Shown here: positions 17,158-25,619 of the stretch, piece by piece
Position numbering within the stretch: position 1 is the first letter of the stretch
How the letters are laid out: the number at the start of each line of letters is the position of its first letter
From: Pedosphaera sp.
GTDB taxonomy: Bacteria; Verrucomicrobiota; Verrucomicrobiia; Limisphaerales; SXQI01
Direction of reading: 5' to 3'
Length of the DNA stretch: 64,000 nucleotides
NCBI GenBank assembly: GCA_025359965.1
Contig: JANYDC010000046.1
Span: 24,959-88,958, forward strand
The notes under the pieces: generated by a model
The model's input: the letters and a program-made list of their open reading frames with translations, nothing else
Told to the model about the DNA's origin: nothing
Databases searched by the model: none
Translations under genes and position numbers: made by a program

Positions 17158-20100
17158 ATTTGGGCCTCTACACCCGTCTCTACCTGTGGTTGGTGGCGCA
17201 CCGCCGCTGGGTGCTCGGCGTGACGGTGTTGCTGACGGCGGTCAGCGTGGCGGTTTCCCTGCGGATGGATTTGGATGAGGACATACTCACCACACTTCCT
17301 CAGAACGACAAATTGGTGGATGAATATCGGTACGCTCTTCGAAAGTTTCGCCAAATTGACCGGGTTTACATTGACGTTGGCATCGCCTCAGGTGAAACAG
17401 AATCACTCGGAGCTGCAGCAGACATGGTTTTCGGAGTGCTATCCACCAACACTGCCTACGGACGGATTCTTTATCATGTCGAGACGGGCGGGGCGCAAAA
17501 GGTAATAAACTACCTGACCGGCGCACTGCCAAATTTGTTCACTGAGGAGGATGGACCTACTCTGGCATCGAAGCTTGAACCAGCAACTGTGCGCGCACAC
17601 CTAACCGATATGCGCCGCAAGCTGGCGGGGCCGGAAGGCATGGTGTTGAAAGATGTCGTTGCGGCTGATCCAGTGGGCATGACCTCCCTGGTAGTGGCGA
17701 AAGTCATGCCGTTGCAAACTGGCTTTGGCGACGCCCAGATAGTGGAAAGCCGTATCACGAGTGGGGATGGGCGCCATATTTTGATGATGGCCGAGCCAAA
17801 ACTCCCATCGTCCAATTCAGGGGCCAGCCAGGTGCTTGTGCAAGACCTCATCCGTTTGGCGCGCAGTGTTGAGTCTCAGTTTCCCGGCGTGCATGTTGCC
17901 ATTACGGGCGGTCACCGTATGGCGGTGGATAACGCGACCATCATCAAGAGTGACGCGACCCGCTGCATTTCAATCGGCATGGCTGGGATGCTGGCACTTT
18001 ATCTGGTGTCCTACCGGCGGCGATGGCTGGCCGGCATAACATTTCTGCCTTCGCTGTTCAGCACGCTGGTGGCAGGCGCCGTCCTTGCAGTGACCCAGAG
18101 GCATTTGTCAGCCATCTCCCTGGGATTTGCCACCATCGCACTCGGTGTCACGGTGGATTACGCAATTTATATCATTTATCACCTCGAAGACGCGTCAGCC
18201 CGAGACCGGCGAACAGTCGGAACGAATCTGAGTCAGTTGGTGTTTCCCATCATAGTGGGTGCGTTGACCACGATCGCCGCATTTCTGGTAATGATGACCT
18301 CCCCCATGCGAGGCTACCAACAACTGGGGCTTTTTGGAGTGGTCGGCGTGGTACTTTCCGTGGCATTCGCTTTGATAATCCTGCCATTGCTCGTGCCAAT
18401 GGTAAAAACGAAAGCCCAGCCGCCTTTGTGGCTGACTCAGTGGCTTGAAAATTTCTTTAAATGGCAATCGCGACGACGCTTCTGGCTTCTGGCTTTGATA
18501 GGCATTATAAGCCTGATTACTGGTTTCGGTGTTCGGCGGGTTAGGTTTGAAGGCGACATCGCCAAACTCAATGGCATCACGGAATCGACTCGGACCGATG
18601 ATGCGTTAATTACCAAAACATGGGGCAGCGCATTCGGAATGACTTTGATTGTGGCACGGGGGGCAACTACTGAGGAGGCATTGGCTCAAAATGATCGTGT
18701 CGCTGAGGTCTTAAGTCACGCCACAAATGTTTCCGCCTTTTATTCGCTGTCATCCATTTGCCCTTCGAAGACAACTCAGGAGGAAAATTTCCGTCGCTGG
18801 CAGCGGTTTTGGACGCCTACGAGAAAAGAAAGACTGCGTGAGACGTTGCAGCAAGTCGGCGAGGAACTGGGATTCCGCGAGGGCGCGTTTGAGACATTTT
18901 GGGAACGTCTGCGAGGTCAGCAGTCCCTTATCACAATAGCAATGTTCCATGGAACACCGCTCGAGCAGGCATTGAGCGAAAGAGTCGCCGTCGGTGAGGG
19001 CGACAATGCAGTGAGCACCCTGGTTAAGTTGAAGCGTCGAGAAATCGCAGGAGACCTTCGGCAAATACTGCCTGAGACCATCGTGCTCGATCAAAAGGGA
19101 TTCGCTGATCACATCGCGAAAATGGCGAAGAAAGGGCTGGGGCATTTCGCCTTGTGGACCAGCATTGCGGTGGCCGGGATTCTTTATCTGACACTTGCGT
19201 CAGCGGAGCTGGTTTTTGCAACGCTGCTGCCGCTGGCATTCGGACTACTTTGGACGTTTGGAGCGATGGGCTGGCTGGGTGTGCCCATTGATCTGATGAA
19301 CAGCATCTTCGTCATCTTCATCATCGGTGTAGGAGAGGACTACAGCGTTTTCTTCGTGGCAAGCAAGCTGGACGGATGGCGAGGAAAACCACCGTTGGCT
19401 GCGGTTACAACGGCATCAGTGCTTATATCGGCTCTGACGACTATTTTTGGGTTTGGAGTGCTCATCATCGCTAAACACCCGGTGCTTTTCTCCATGGGTG
19501 TCACCGTATTGTTGGGAATGACATTCACATTCATTGCCACGCTGATCCTCACTCCGATGTGCATGGATCTACTGCTCTTCAAAAAATCACCACGTCGCGC
19601 CCCGCGATGGTGGCATTTGATTTCAAGCCTCTGGGTGCTGCTACATCTGGGCGCCTGCCAGGTATTTCTTTATTACGTGTTGAGGCCGATGTTGTTCATC
19701 ATTTCCCCGCGTTCGGCAGTCCACAGGCTGCGCCGCGCCACTCGTTGGTTGGCGCGTGGCGTGGTTAATGGCTTGCCCTTTGGAACACTAAAATTTCAGA
19801 ATATCAGTTCAGCCACGTTTTCAGACCCAGCCATCGTCATTAGCAACCACCAATCAGCGGTGGATGTCATGCTGGTGGTTAGCCTGCCTGGGGATATAAG
19901 GCAAACGGCTAAGAAACGGGTCTTCGACGCCCCCATGCTCGGCCTGGGCTGCAAAATCCTTGGACATGTCATGGTCGAACCCGACGATCCGCAGACAACA
20001 CTGCGCCGGTGTCGCGATGTGCTGGCAAGCGGTGCTTCGGTGCATTTTTATCCGGAGGGCACACGCTCCCGTGATGGTTTTGTGAGGCGCTTCCATCGGG

Positions 20101-20984
20101 GGGCATTTGAGCTGGCTATTGAACTGAGGCAGGACATTCTGCCTGTGGTGCTGTGCGACACCAACACAGCCATGCCTCGCGATGCCTATTGGTTCGAGCC
20201 GTTCACAACCACAGTCAGGGCTTTGCCGCGTGTCACGCCACAAAATTTTGATTACTCGCAGGGTGTCGCGGCCTTGATGAAACATTGCGAAACCATCGTG
20301 CGCTGCGGACTGCAGGGGCAGCTTGATGCAATCAATACACCGCAAGTCGTCCGACGCAAGACCTGCCGCCTCTACCGCTACCAATCCAAATATGTCGAAC
20401 AGTTCGTCTACTGGAAAATGAAGTTGGACCCGGTCTTCAAAGTGTTGGATCAAGTGGCGCCACGACATGCCCATGTTGTTGATCTGGGTTGCGGATATGG
20501 CATAACGACTCACTGGCTGTCGGCATTTACCGAAACGCGCACGTTTTGGGGCTTGGATTATGACGAGGACAAAATACGCGTCGCCCAGTGTACTGCCGAG
20601 GAGAATCCCCGTGTCCACTTCACGCATGGGGATATTTTCACCGCTGATTACCCCCCCTGCGATACAGTTTTACTCATCGATGTGCTGCACTACTGGACAC
20701 CGGAAAAACAACAATTGATTCTGTGCAAAGCCCGCGAGGCTTTGCGTCCCGGCGGGCGGCTGGTGCTCAGGGACGGCGCACGTGCTTCCAATAAAGCCCA
20801 TCGCCGTGTGCATCGCTGGGAAGAGTTCGCCACTCGCACAGGCATGAATCGAACAAAGGAGGGCCTGCACTTTCAGACTCGAGCAGAATTGGAGTCCATG
20901 CTGGGGCGGGCAGGATTTGCGGGATGGGAAATCAAGAACGATGCCGGCAACAATTCTAACACGATGTTGGTGGCGTCTGTTTAG
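17154..20984 (+). CDS. Three-part fusion: MMPL exporter, lysophospholipid acyltransferase and SAM methyltransferase
   Basis: 1276 residues from the ATG at 17154, overlapping the GT2 stop (ATGA); the frame open from 17052 is internal to that gene. Residues 1-800 are an RND-type MMPL exporter with two membrane bundles, each carrying a DY pair (LGVTVDYAIYIIYHLED about 332; GVGEDYSVFFVASK about 724). Residues about 860-1060 are a PlsC acyltransferase with NHQSAVD (898-904) and PEGTRS (967-972). Residues about 1075-1276 are a class I methyltransferase with DLGCGYG (1110-1116) and LLIDVLHYW. The exporter probably moves the lipid product across the inner membrane while the tail domains acylate and methylate it. 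Such fused proteins have been annotated in related clusters, as I recall. Confidence 0.85.
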   Translation: MNLGLYTRLYLWLVAHRRWVLGVTVLLTAVSVAVSLRMDLDEDILTTLPQNDKLVDEYRYALRKFRQIDRVYIDVGIASGETESLGAAADMVFGVLSTNTAYGRILYHVETGGAQKVINYLTGALPNLFTEEDGPTLASKLEPATVRAHLTDMRRKLAGPEGMVLKDVVAADPVGMTSLVVAKVMPLQTGFGDAQIVESRITSGDGRHILMMAEPKLPSSNSGASQVLVQDLIRLARSVESQFPGVHVAITGGHRMAVDNATIIKSDATRCISIGMAGMLALYLVSYRRRWLAGITFLPSLFSTLVAGAVLAVTQRHLSAISLGFATIALGVTVDYAIYIIYHLEDASARDRRTVGTNLSQLVFPIIVGALTTIAAFLVMMTSPMRGYQQLGLFGVVGVVLSVAFALIILPLLVPMVKTKAQPPLWLTQWLENFFKWQSRRRFWLLALIGIISLITGFGVRRVRFEGDIAKLNGITESTRTDDALITKTWGSAFGMTLIVARGATTEEALAQNDRVAEVLSHATNVSAFYSLSSICPSKTTQEENFRRWQRFWTPTRKERLRETLQQVGEELGFREGAFETFWERLRGQQSLITIAMFHGTPLEQALSERVAVGEGDNAVSTLVKLKRREIAGDLRQILPETIVLDQKGFADHIAKMAKKGLGHFALWTSIAVAGILYLTLASAELVFATLLPLAFGLLWTFGAMGWLGVPIDLMNSIFVIFIIGVGEDYSVFFVASKLDGWRGKPPLAAVTTASVLISALTTIFGFGVLIIAKHPVLFSMGVTVLLGMTFTFIATLILTPMCMDLLLFKKSPRRAPRWWHLISSLWVLLHLGACQVFLYYVLRPMLFIISPRSAVHRLRRATRWLARGVVNGLPFGTLKFQNISSATFSDPAIVISNHQSAVDVMLVVSLPGDIRQTAKKRVFDAPMLGLGCKILGHVMVEPDDPQTTLRRCRDVLASGASVHFYPEGTRSRDGFVRRFHRGAFELAIELRQDILPVVLCDTNTAMPRDAYWFEPFTTTVRALPRVTPQNFDYSQGVAALMKHCETIVRCGLQGQLDAINTPQVVRRKTCRLYRYQSKYVEQFVYWKMKLDPVFKVLDQVAPRHAHVVDLGCGYGITTHWLSAFTETRTFWGLDYDEDKIRVAQCTAEENPRVHFTHGDIFTADYPPCDTVLLIDVLHYWTPEKQQLILCKAREALRPGGRLVLRDGARASNKAHRRVHRWEEFATRTGMNRTKEGLHFQTRAELESMLGRAGFAGWEIKNDAGNNSNTMLVASV

Positions 20985-21657
20985 CCGCAATGATTCGGTG
21001 ACGCACTAATTCTGTGAATTCCTCACGCGGCAAAGGGAGATATTCATTAGCCGGGATGGGTTCGCCAAAATGAACCTCAACTTTCCGCCAACCGCGGATG
21101 GGGTGGAACCTACCCGTCTTGGTGGACACCAACTGCATATTCTCGATGAAAACAGGGACGATCGGAAGGTGTGAGGCTTTGGCAATGTGATAAATTCCAG
21201 GCTGACAGACAGCCACGTTTACGCCGTCTCCGCGCGTGCCTTCGGGGAAAACAATTAGCTGGAAATCCTTTCCCGATCGACCGAATTCCTCCAGTTCGGC
21301 AATACGATTGGGGTTGAGCTTGCCTCGCTCAAGAAGGAAACCAGTTCGTTTGCTTAAAAACTGCCTAATCCATGAGGCTTGCCAGACTCCTTTATCTCCA
21401 AGCACAAGAATAGGGTAACACCGGGACCTCCAACACAGGGTGGATATGAGCAGGGTGTCGAGCAGGCTGACGTGATTCACCACGAACAAGTGGTTTTGTC
21501 CCCTTCGCAGGTGATGCATCCCATGCGTCCGGCGCAAAAACGGCAGCGCCATCAAGAATTGCATCAAGAATCCCAGAATAAATTGGATAAGCACCAGATC
21601 TCGCGAAACCCTTGGTGAATTTGGCGGCACCTGACTTGATCCCTGGCCTAAGTCCAT
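20956..21657 (-). CDS. 1-acyl-glycerol-3-phosphate-type acyltransferase (PlsC family)
   Basis: 233 residues from the ATG at 21657. It has the two hallmark motifs, VVNHVSLLDTLL (NHx4D-type) and VFPEGTRGDG, plus an N-terminal hydrophobic segment (LIQFILGFLMQFLMALPF), so it is an inner-membrane acyltransferase of the PlsC family. It is the last gene of the leftward operon, 4 bp after the C45 hydrolase stop. Its 3' end overlaps the 3' end of the MMPL fusion gene on the other strand by 29 bp. With the PlsC domain inside the fusion, the cluster has two such enzymes, which suits a glycerolipid or phospholipid anchor for the polyene acyl chain. Confidence 0.85.
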   Translation of the reverse strand: MDLGQGSSQVPPNSPRVSRDLVLIQFILGFLMQFLMALPFLRRTHGMHHLRRGQNHLFVVNHVSLLDTLLISTLCWRSRCYPILVLGDKGVWQASWIRQFLSKRTGFLLERGKLNPNRIAELEEFGRSGKDFQLIVFPEGTRGDGVNVAVCQPGIYHIAKASHLPIVPVFIENMQLVSTKTGRFHPIRGWRKVEVHFGEPIPANEYLPLPREEFTELVRHRIIAAKQTPPTSC

Positions 21658-21661
21658 CGGC

Positions 21662-23332
21662 TTAATTCCCCCTCCTAATTCGCTTTATGGATTCCTCTAG
21701 CTCTCGTCTCTCTGACAGAAACGCAGGCTTTTGTGTGAGCGCAGCATCAAACGCCTTTGTCGCTTCCTCGATGCGTCCCAACATTTCCAAAGCCTTCCCC
21801 CTCAGCGATGCGTTCTGATAGAATTGTGGATTGGTGGCCTCAGCCTTGTCAGCGGCAACGAGGGCCGATGCAGCATCCTTAAGCTTCAAAGCCAACTTGG
21901 CCTCAACAAGGAGCTTTTGCGCCTCTTGAACGTGTGTATATTCACCTGATGTCACCAAGGCATCAGGCGGAACACTGAGTGCAGGCAATTCATGATCAAA
22001 AGCATTTACGTCGAAAGCGACGAACTTGCCCAACTGATGCGGCGGTGATGCAGCCCAAAAGATCCCGTCAGTCAAATTCATGACCGTCGCATGCGTGGCA
22101 ATGAAAGCATTCAGGGTCGATCGGTGTCCATTGCCAGGAAAATGATTACCCGGCAATTGGCGGTCCCGCAAAAATTCAACAGCCGCCCCCACGGTAATAT
22201 GCCCCGGCGCTGAGGCCAGCAATTCCGCCATTCGCAACTCCCGTGAAACCGATGTCGCCTCTGCGATGTAATTCGTATTAAGGGCATCATTCTTGAGCCC
22301 GGGTGTTTGAAAATAATTACCACACACGATCGAATCACCACTTGTTTCACGTACCTGCGTCGTGTCGGGGGTTTTTTCCACGATAACAAATTTTCCGTCA
22401 GTCCGGCTTCCCATGAGCCAGAGTGTTGAAACAAACACTTTCGCATCCCGTAGAAGTCTAAGTGCCTCCTCAAGATTGTGGGACTTTTCCAGAATCTCCC
22501 TTGCGACCATTGCCGCCGGTGTCGCGATTTGGTTTGGCAGACTGGATGGCGCCCCATTGATGGTGATGGAAATACCCGCCCGGTTCATACCTGAAACGAC
22601 TCCGGCCATTCCCGCCCACGAAAGGGAAATGAATGGGATTCCATCATCAGGCTCGCACATCATGACCACTCGATCGCGGCTAAAAACCTCAGCTGCCTCC
22701 CAATCAAAATTGCGTCCGGTGATCAAATGCCCCTTTTCCGTTGCGCCTCCCCAGGCACCAAAAGCGGTACAACCGGCGCGGGAAACCAGCGGATTGTCGA
22801 TCATCATATACGAGACATCGTGCGCGGAGTGATAGTTCAGCAGCCGATTGTAAAACGATCCTTCTTCCGGATGGATATCAGGGCAACCAAGTGAGGTGCC
22901 ATAAATCTCCTCCCGGTATTTCAGCGGCACGAAATCGCTCAGATGTCGGTTTCTAAAAATAATGTAATGCTTCAATAGGTTTCTGATTCGTCGCTGTGGC
23001 ACATAGCCTTTGATCATCTCCAGGAATTCGTTCTCAAGAACATGCATCTTATCCTGCATTAGCACGCCTTGGGCATACCCGATCTCGAAAGGAGAACCCT
23101 TCAAATACACCACCAAAAGACCTTCGCGGCGGCTTGTCCAGCATTGGCCAAGCCGCATTTTTCCATCCCGCAGTTCAGGTTTCTGGAGGAAAAGGGAGGT
23201 ATCGAACGGGATTTTAGGCGGCTTGGCCTCCCAACTGCGAAGCACCATGCCTCCAAACAGCCAGACCACCAGCCCAGCCAGGGCTATGGCAACCAAAAAT
23301 CGCTTGAAATATACTACTATTTTCTTCGCCAC
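21662..23332 (-). CDS. Membrane-anchored C45/acyltransferase-like Ntn-hydrolase
   Basis: 556 residues. Residues about 8-30 form a signal anchor (FLVAIALAGLVVWLFGGMV). The middle domain resembles acyl-CoA:6-aminopenicillanate acyltransferase and other C45 Ntn hydrolases. Cys188 in SRAGCTAFGAWGG is the likely autoprocessing nucleophile, followed by ITGRNFDWEAAE and GMAGVVSGMNRAGISITINGA. The C-terminal 110 residues look helical and TPR-like (LLVEAKLALKLKDAASALVAADKAEATN). It overlaps the FabZ-like gene by 16 bp. C45 proteins split or form amide and ester bonds to acyl groups; here it may transfer or release the polyene acyl chain on the periplasmic side. Inference from position; no substrate evidence. 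Confidence 0.7.
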   Translation of the reverse strand: MAKKIVVYFKRFLVAIALAGLVVWLFGGMVLRSWEAKPPKIPFDTSLFLQKPELRDGKMRLGQCWTSRREGLLVVYLKGSPFEIGYAQGVLMQDKMHVLENEFLEMIKGYVPQRRIRNLLKHYIIFRNRHLSDFVPLKYREEIYGTSLGCPDIHPEEGSFYNRLLNYHSAHDVSYMMIDNPLVSRAGCTAFGAWGGATEKGHLITGRNFDWEAAEVFSRDRVVMMCEPDDGIPFISLSWAGMAGVVSGMNRAGISITINGAPSSLPNQIATPAAMVAREILEKSHNLEEALRLLRDAKVFVSTLWLMGSRTDGKFVIVEKTPDTTQVRETSGDSIVCGNYFQTPGLKNDALNTNYIAEATSVSRELRMAELLASAPGHITVGAAVEFLRDRQLPGNHFPGNGHRSTLNAFIATHATVMNLTDGIFWAASPPHQLGKFVAFDVNAFDHELPALSVPPDALVTSGEYTHVQEAQKLLVEAKLALKLKDAASALVAADKAEATNPQFYQNASLRGKALEMLGRIEEATKAFDAALTQKPAFLSERRELEESIKRIRRGN

Positions 23333-23691
23333 AATTTGAGTATCGACTGTCCGGCACGTTGGCCACCAACTGAAAAATCAGCGCAGGCCCGGATGGTATC
23401 CTCTGTTTCAGCCCATTTCAATTCCAGCAGTATCCTTTCATCAGGTAAAATCGGGCGCTGAAATTTCGCCTTGCCGACTTCACCGACCACCATTGCGCAC
23501 CCCATAGCCCACTCTGCCGCTGAGCGCGTCATTTCTATTTGAAAGACTCCGGGAAGCAAAGGGTGTGTTGGAAAATGGCCTGCGAAAACCGGATCGTCAG
23601 CCTCGAAATAAAATTCAAAAACTGCCGCGCCATCCGCAAGATGATCGGGACCTCTAATTCTGGCCGCAGCGATTGAGTCCCTCATGTTCAT
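23317..23691 (-). CDS. FabZ-like 3-hydroxyacyl-ACP dehydratase
   Basis: 124 residues, hotdog fold. The active-site histidine is His39 in FAGHFPTHPLLPGV, and the acidic partner is Glu53 in FQIEM, as in FabZ. It should dehydrate a 3-hydroxyacyl-ACP to the trans-2-enoyl-ACP, giving one double bond per elongation round of a polyene. It overlaps both neighbours (16 bp with the C45 gene, 4 bp with the lipoprotein gene). A second, different hotdog protein lies at 29813-30223; aryl polyene clusters also carry two dehydratase-like proteins, one of which may be non-catalytic. This one looks active. Confidence 0.82.
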   Translation of the reverse strand: MNMRDSIAAARIRGPDHLADGAAVFEFYFEADDPVFAGHFPTHPLLPGVFQIEMTRSAAEWAMGCAMVVGEVGKAKFQRPILPDERILLELKWAETEDTIRACADFSVGGQRAGQSILKLWRRK

Positions 23692-24188
23692 GGTCTTCCC
23701 TTGAGTGTTTCGTCAAACATCTCAGGGGGCTGGACGCCAGGCTTGGTATCCACAATCTGTAAATCCAACTTATAACGGCGATTCTTAATCACGAAATGAG
23801 AGGGACTCAATTGCGTTGCATGGCAATCCGCACCACTTGCATCGCCGAACAAACACTGCAGGTCTGCCGTCACAAATCGACGGATCCATTCCGGCTTAAG
23901 CGCCCGGCTTGAACGCATGACAAACGTGGAACCATCAGATTTGACCAACACGTCGGCCAGGACGCTTCCCAAATTCTCGGTCACCACGAGGCGCTTGCCA
24001 CCAGTGGCGCTGGTAGCCAGATATCCCGTGAGCATAAACTCCCGACCCATGGCTGTGAGCACCGCCCGTTGAGTCACCAATGCCTCGACAAAAGGAAGGA
24101 CTTTCCTGGCGGGAATAGTGCTGGTCGGCGCTGTGGCGCAACCGGCCAAAAGCAAAGTCAACAATGGCAGAAGATATTTAAGGAGCAT
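23688..24188 (-). CDS. Small outer-membrane-type lipoprotein, DUF3261-like
   Basis: 166 residues. The signal MLLKYLLPLLTLLLAGC ends in a lipobox with Cys17, so the mature protein is lipidated. The rest has no domain I can name with certainty; its size and placement beside a LolA-like protein fit the DUF3261-type lipoproteins of aryl polyene clusters. It starts 11 bp inside the LolA gene. One possible role is a LolB-like partner that receives the lipid from LolA and inserts it in the outer membrane. That role is inference; the sequence gives only the lipobox and a central beta-rich region (REFMLTGYLATSATGGKRL). Confidence 0.6.
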   Translation of the reverse strand: MLLKYLLPLLTLLLAGCATAPTSTIPARKVLPFVEALVTQRAVLTAMGREFMLTGYLATSATGGKRLVVTENLGSVLADVLVKSDGSTFVMRSSRALKPEWIRRFVTADLQCLFGDASGADCHATQLSPSHFVIKNRRYKLDLQIVDTKPGVQPPEMFDETLKGRP

Positions 24189-24870
24189 TGCTTAAAGTCG
24201 CCTTAATGGCAGCAACATCCAAAGGTTTGGCCTGATCAAACGTGCCGACGGGAAACTTCACATTCCGCTGTTCCCTGCGGAAAATAATCCGTGTCAGATC
24301 ACCGTTGGGTTCATTCATCACTACCTCGGTCGTGCCCGAAAAATCCGGCTTCATCTTCACTTCGAGGCACGAGAGAACTGAACGCACGTTTTCATCTTTG
24401 GGGACCATCGTCAAAACCGCCAATGCACCCGTTGCGACTGAAATGGTAAAATCGCTTGTGAGGGCATCGAGCTTGCCTTGATTCATTAAGGTCATCTGGT
24501 CCATGACGCGCTTCAACATTTGTGGGAAGCCGAGCTTTAATTTTTTCCAATCTCCATCAACACGCTCAAACTGTGCGACGGATTTATGATTGCCCAAAAG
24601 AATGGATTGGTAGGGCTCGGTCGTCTCCCAACGGATTTGGTCAGGACGGTCAATCAGCATGACACCTTCGCTGCTCAGTGGCTGGGCGAACAATTTCAAC
24701 TGCCGTTCCTGGGTGAATTCCAGATACACCGAACTTAGCGAGGACATCTTGCGCTGAAGTTCCTGCAAAATCGGAAGAGCATTGGACGAGGACTGCAACA
24801 GCGGTGACTCGGCGGCTGTGGACAAGATGATGGCAGCCATCATCGCTCCGATAATAAACAGTGTTTTCAT
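24178..24870 (-). CDS. LolA-like periplasmic lipid/lipoprotein carrier
   Basis: 230 residues with a signal peptide (residues 1-20, IIGAMMAAIILSTAA). The mature part has the LolA pattern: LQRKMSSLSSVYLEFTQERQLKLF, then EGVMLIDRPDQIRWE, and a C-terminal MNEPNGDLTRIIFRRE. LolA proteins carry hydrophobic molecules across the periplasm in a half-barrel. A LolA paralogue is a standard part of aryl polyene clusters and probably carries the lipid product from the MMPL exporter to the outer membrane. Overlaps the deacetylase gene by 4 bp (ATGA) and the lipoprotein gene by 11 bp. Not likely to be the housekeeping LolA. Confidence 0.82.
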   Translation of the reverse strand: MKTLFIIGAMMAAIILSTAAESPLLQSSSNALPILQELQRKMSSLSSVYLEFTQERQLKLFAQPLSSEGVMLIDRPDQIRWETTEPYQSILLGNHKSVAQFERVDGDWKKLKLGFPQMLKRVMDQMTLMNQGKLDALTSDFTISVATGALAVLTMVPKDENVRSVLSCLEVKMKPDFSGTTEVVMNEPNGDLTRIIFRREQRNVKFPVGTFDQAKPLDVAAIKATLSNAP

Positions 24871-25619
24871 TTCAGCAATTGATCCAAGCGTACCACCTCA
24901 TACTCAAGCGTGCGCAACCTTTCCAAAAGCATTTTAACCGTGGTCACGAGACGTTCGTCAGGAATATTTCCATCGTGAAGCAAAATGATCGCACCGGGTT
25001 TCAGCCTGCGTGTGATGCGGTTCACAATTCGTTCCGAAGAGGTCAGTTGGGTGTCCAATCCACCGGCACCCCAACCGACCACGGTCAACCCCAGATCTCT
25101 GGCCACTCGGAATACCCGCGGGTTGGTCAATCCGATGGGCGGACGAAAAAACCGGGGCAGAATGCCTGTGGCTTTCTGGATTGCTTGCTGCGCCCGTCGT
25201 AAATCATCGCGGAGACGGATGACGGAAAAAACATTGGTCAGATTGCTGTGCTCGTACGAATGATTTTCAAGCAAGTGTCCCTCGCTCACGATCCAGGCCG
25301 CCAACTCTGGGTTCTCCGCGACTCGACGGCCGACTCCGAAAAAAGCAGCCTTTATACCCAGGTTGCGAAGAAGCTGGAGCAGTTTCGGTGTGGATCGTGC
25401 ATCAGGCCCATCATCAAAAGTCAGAGCCACACAGCGCCGGGAGCTTTTCCCCTGACAAACCATTGGGCCAAAAAAGCGCATCTGAGGGATGGCTGAACCC
25501 AGTCCGATCAAAATGAGCAGAATCAAAATCACGACTCTGGCAACACCCCAATGGCCAGAACCGAACGCCAGGATAGCCAGTGGAAGCGCGATCAGGGTTG
25601 CAAAATTAAATCGAGTCAT
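24867..25619 (-). CDS. NodB-domain polysaccharide deacetylase family protein
   Basis: 250 residues from the ATG at 25619; an upstream in-frame start at 25856 lies in the ketosynthase gene. Two N-terminal membrane helices (TLIALPLAILAFGSGHW and VVILILLILIGLGSA) anchor it. The NodB domain follows with all family motifs: ALTFDDGPD with the metal and base Asp, HSYEHSN (two zinc His), FRPPIG and ILLHDG. It should remove an N- or O-acetyl group from a glycan or a lipid-linked sugar at the outer face of the inner membrane. With GT2-DUF2062 in the facing operon, a sugar head group such as glucosamine is plausible. It overlaps the ketosynthase gene by 14 bp. Confidence 0.8.
   Translation of the reverse strand: MTRFNFATLIALPLAILAFGSGHWGVARVVILILLILIGLGSAIPQMRFFGPMVCQGKSSRRCVALTFDDGPDARSTPKLLQLLRNLGIKAAFFGVGRRVAENPELAAWIVSEGHLLENHSYEHSNLTNVFSVIRLRDDLRRAQQAIQKATGILPRFFRPPIGLTNPRVFRVARDLGLTVVGWGAGGLDTQLTSSERIVNRITRRLKPGAIILLHDGNIPDERLVTTVKMLLERLRTLEYEVVRLDQLLK

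Noticed and set aside
19854..20627. 257-codon open frame antisense to the MMPL fusion
   Set aside because: The plus-strand protein has intact PlsC and methyltransferase motifs here; the antisense frame has none.
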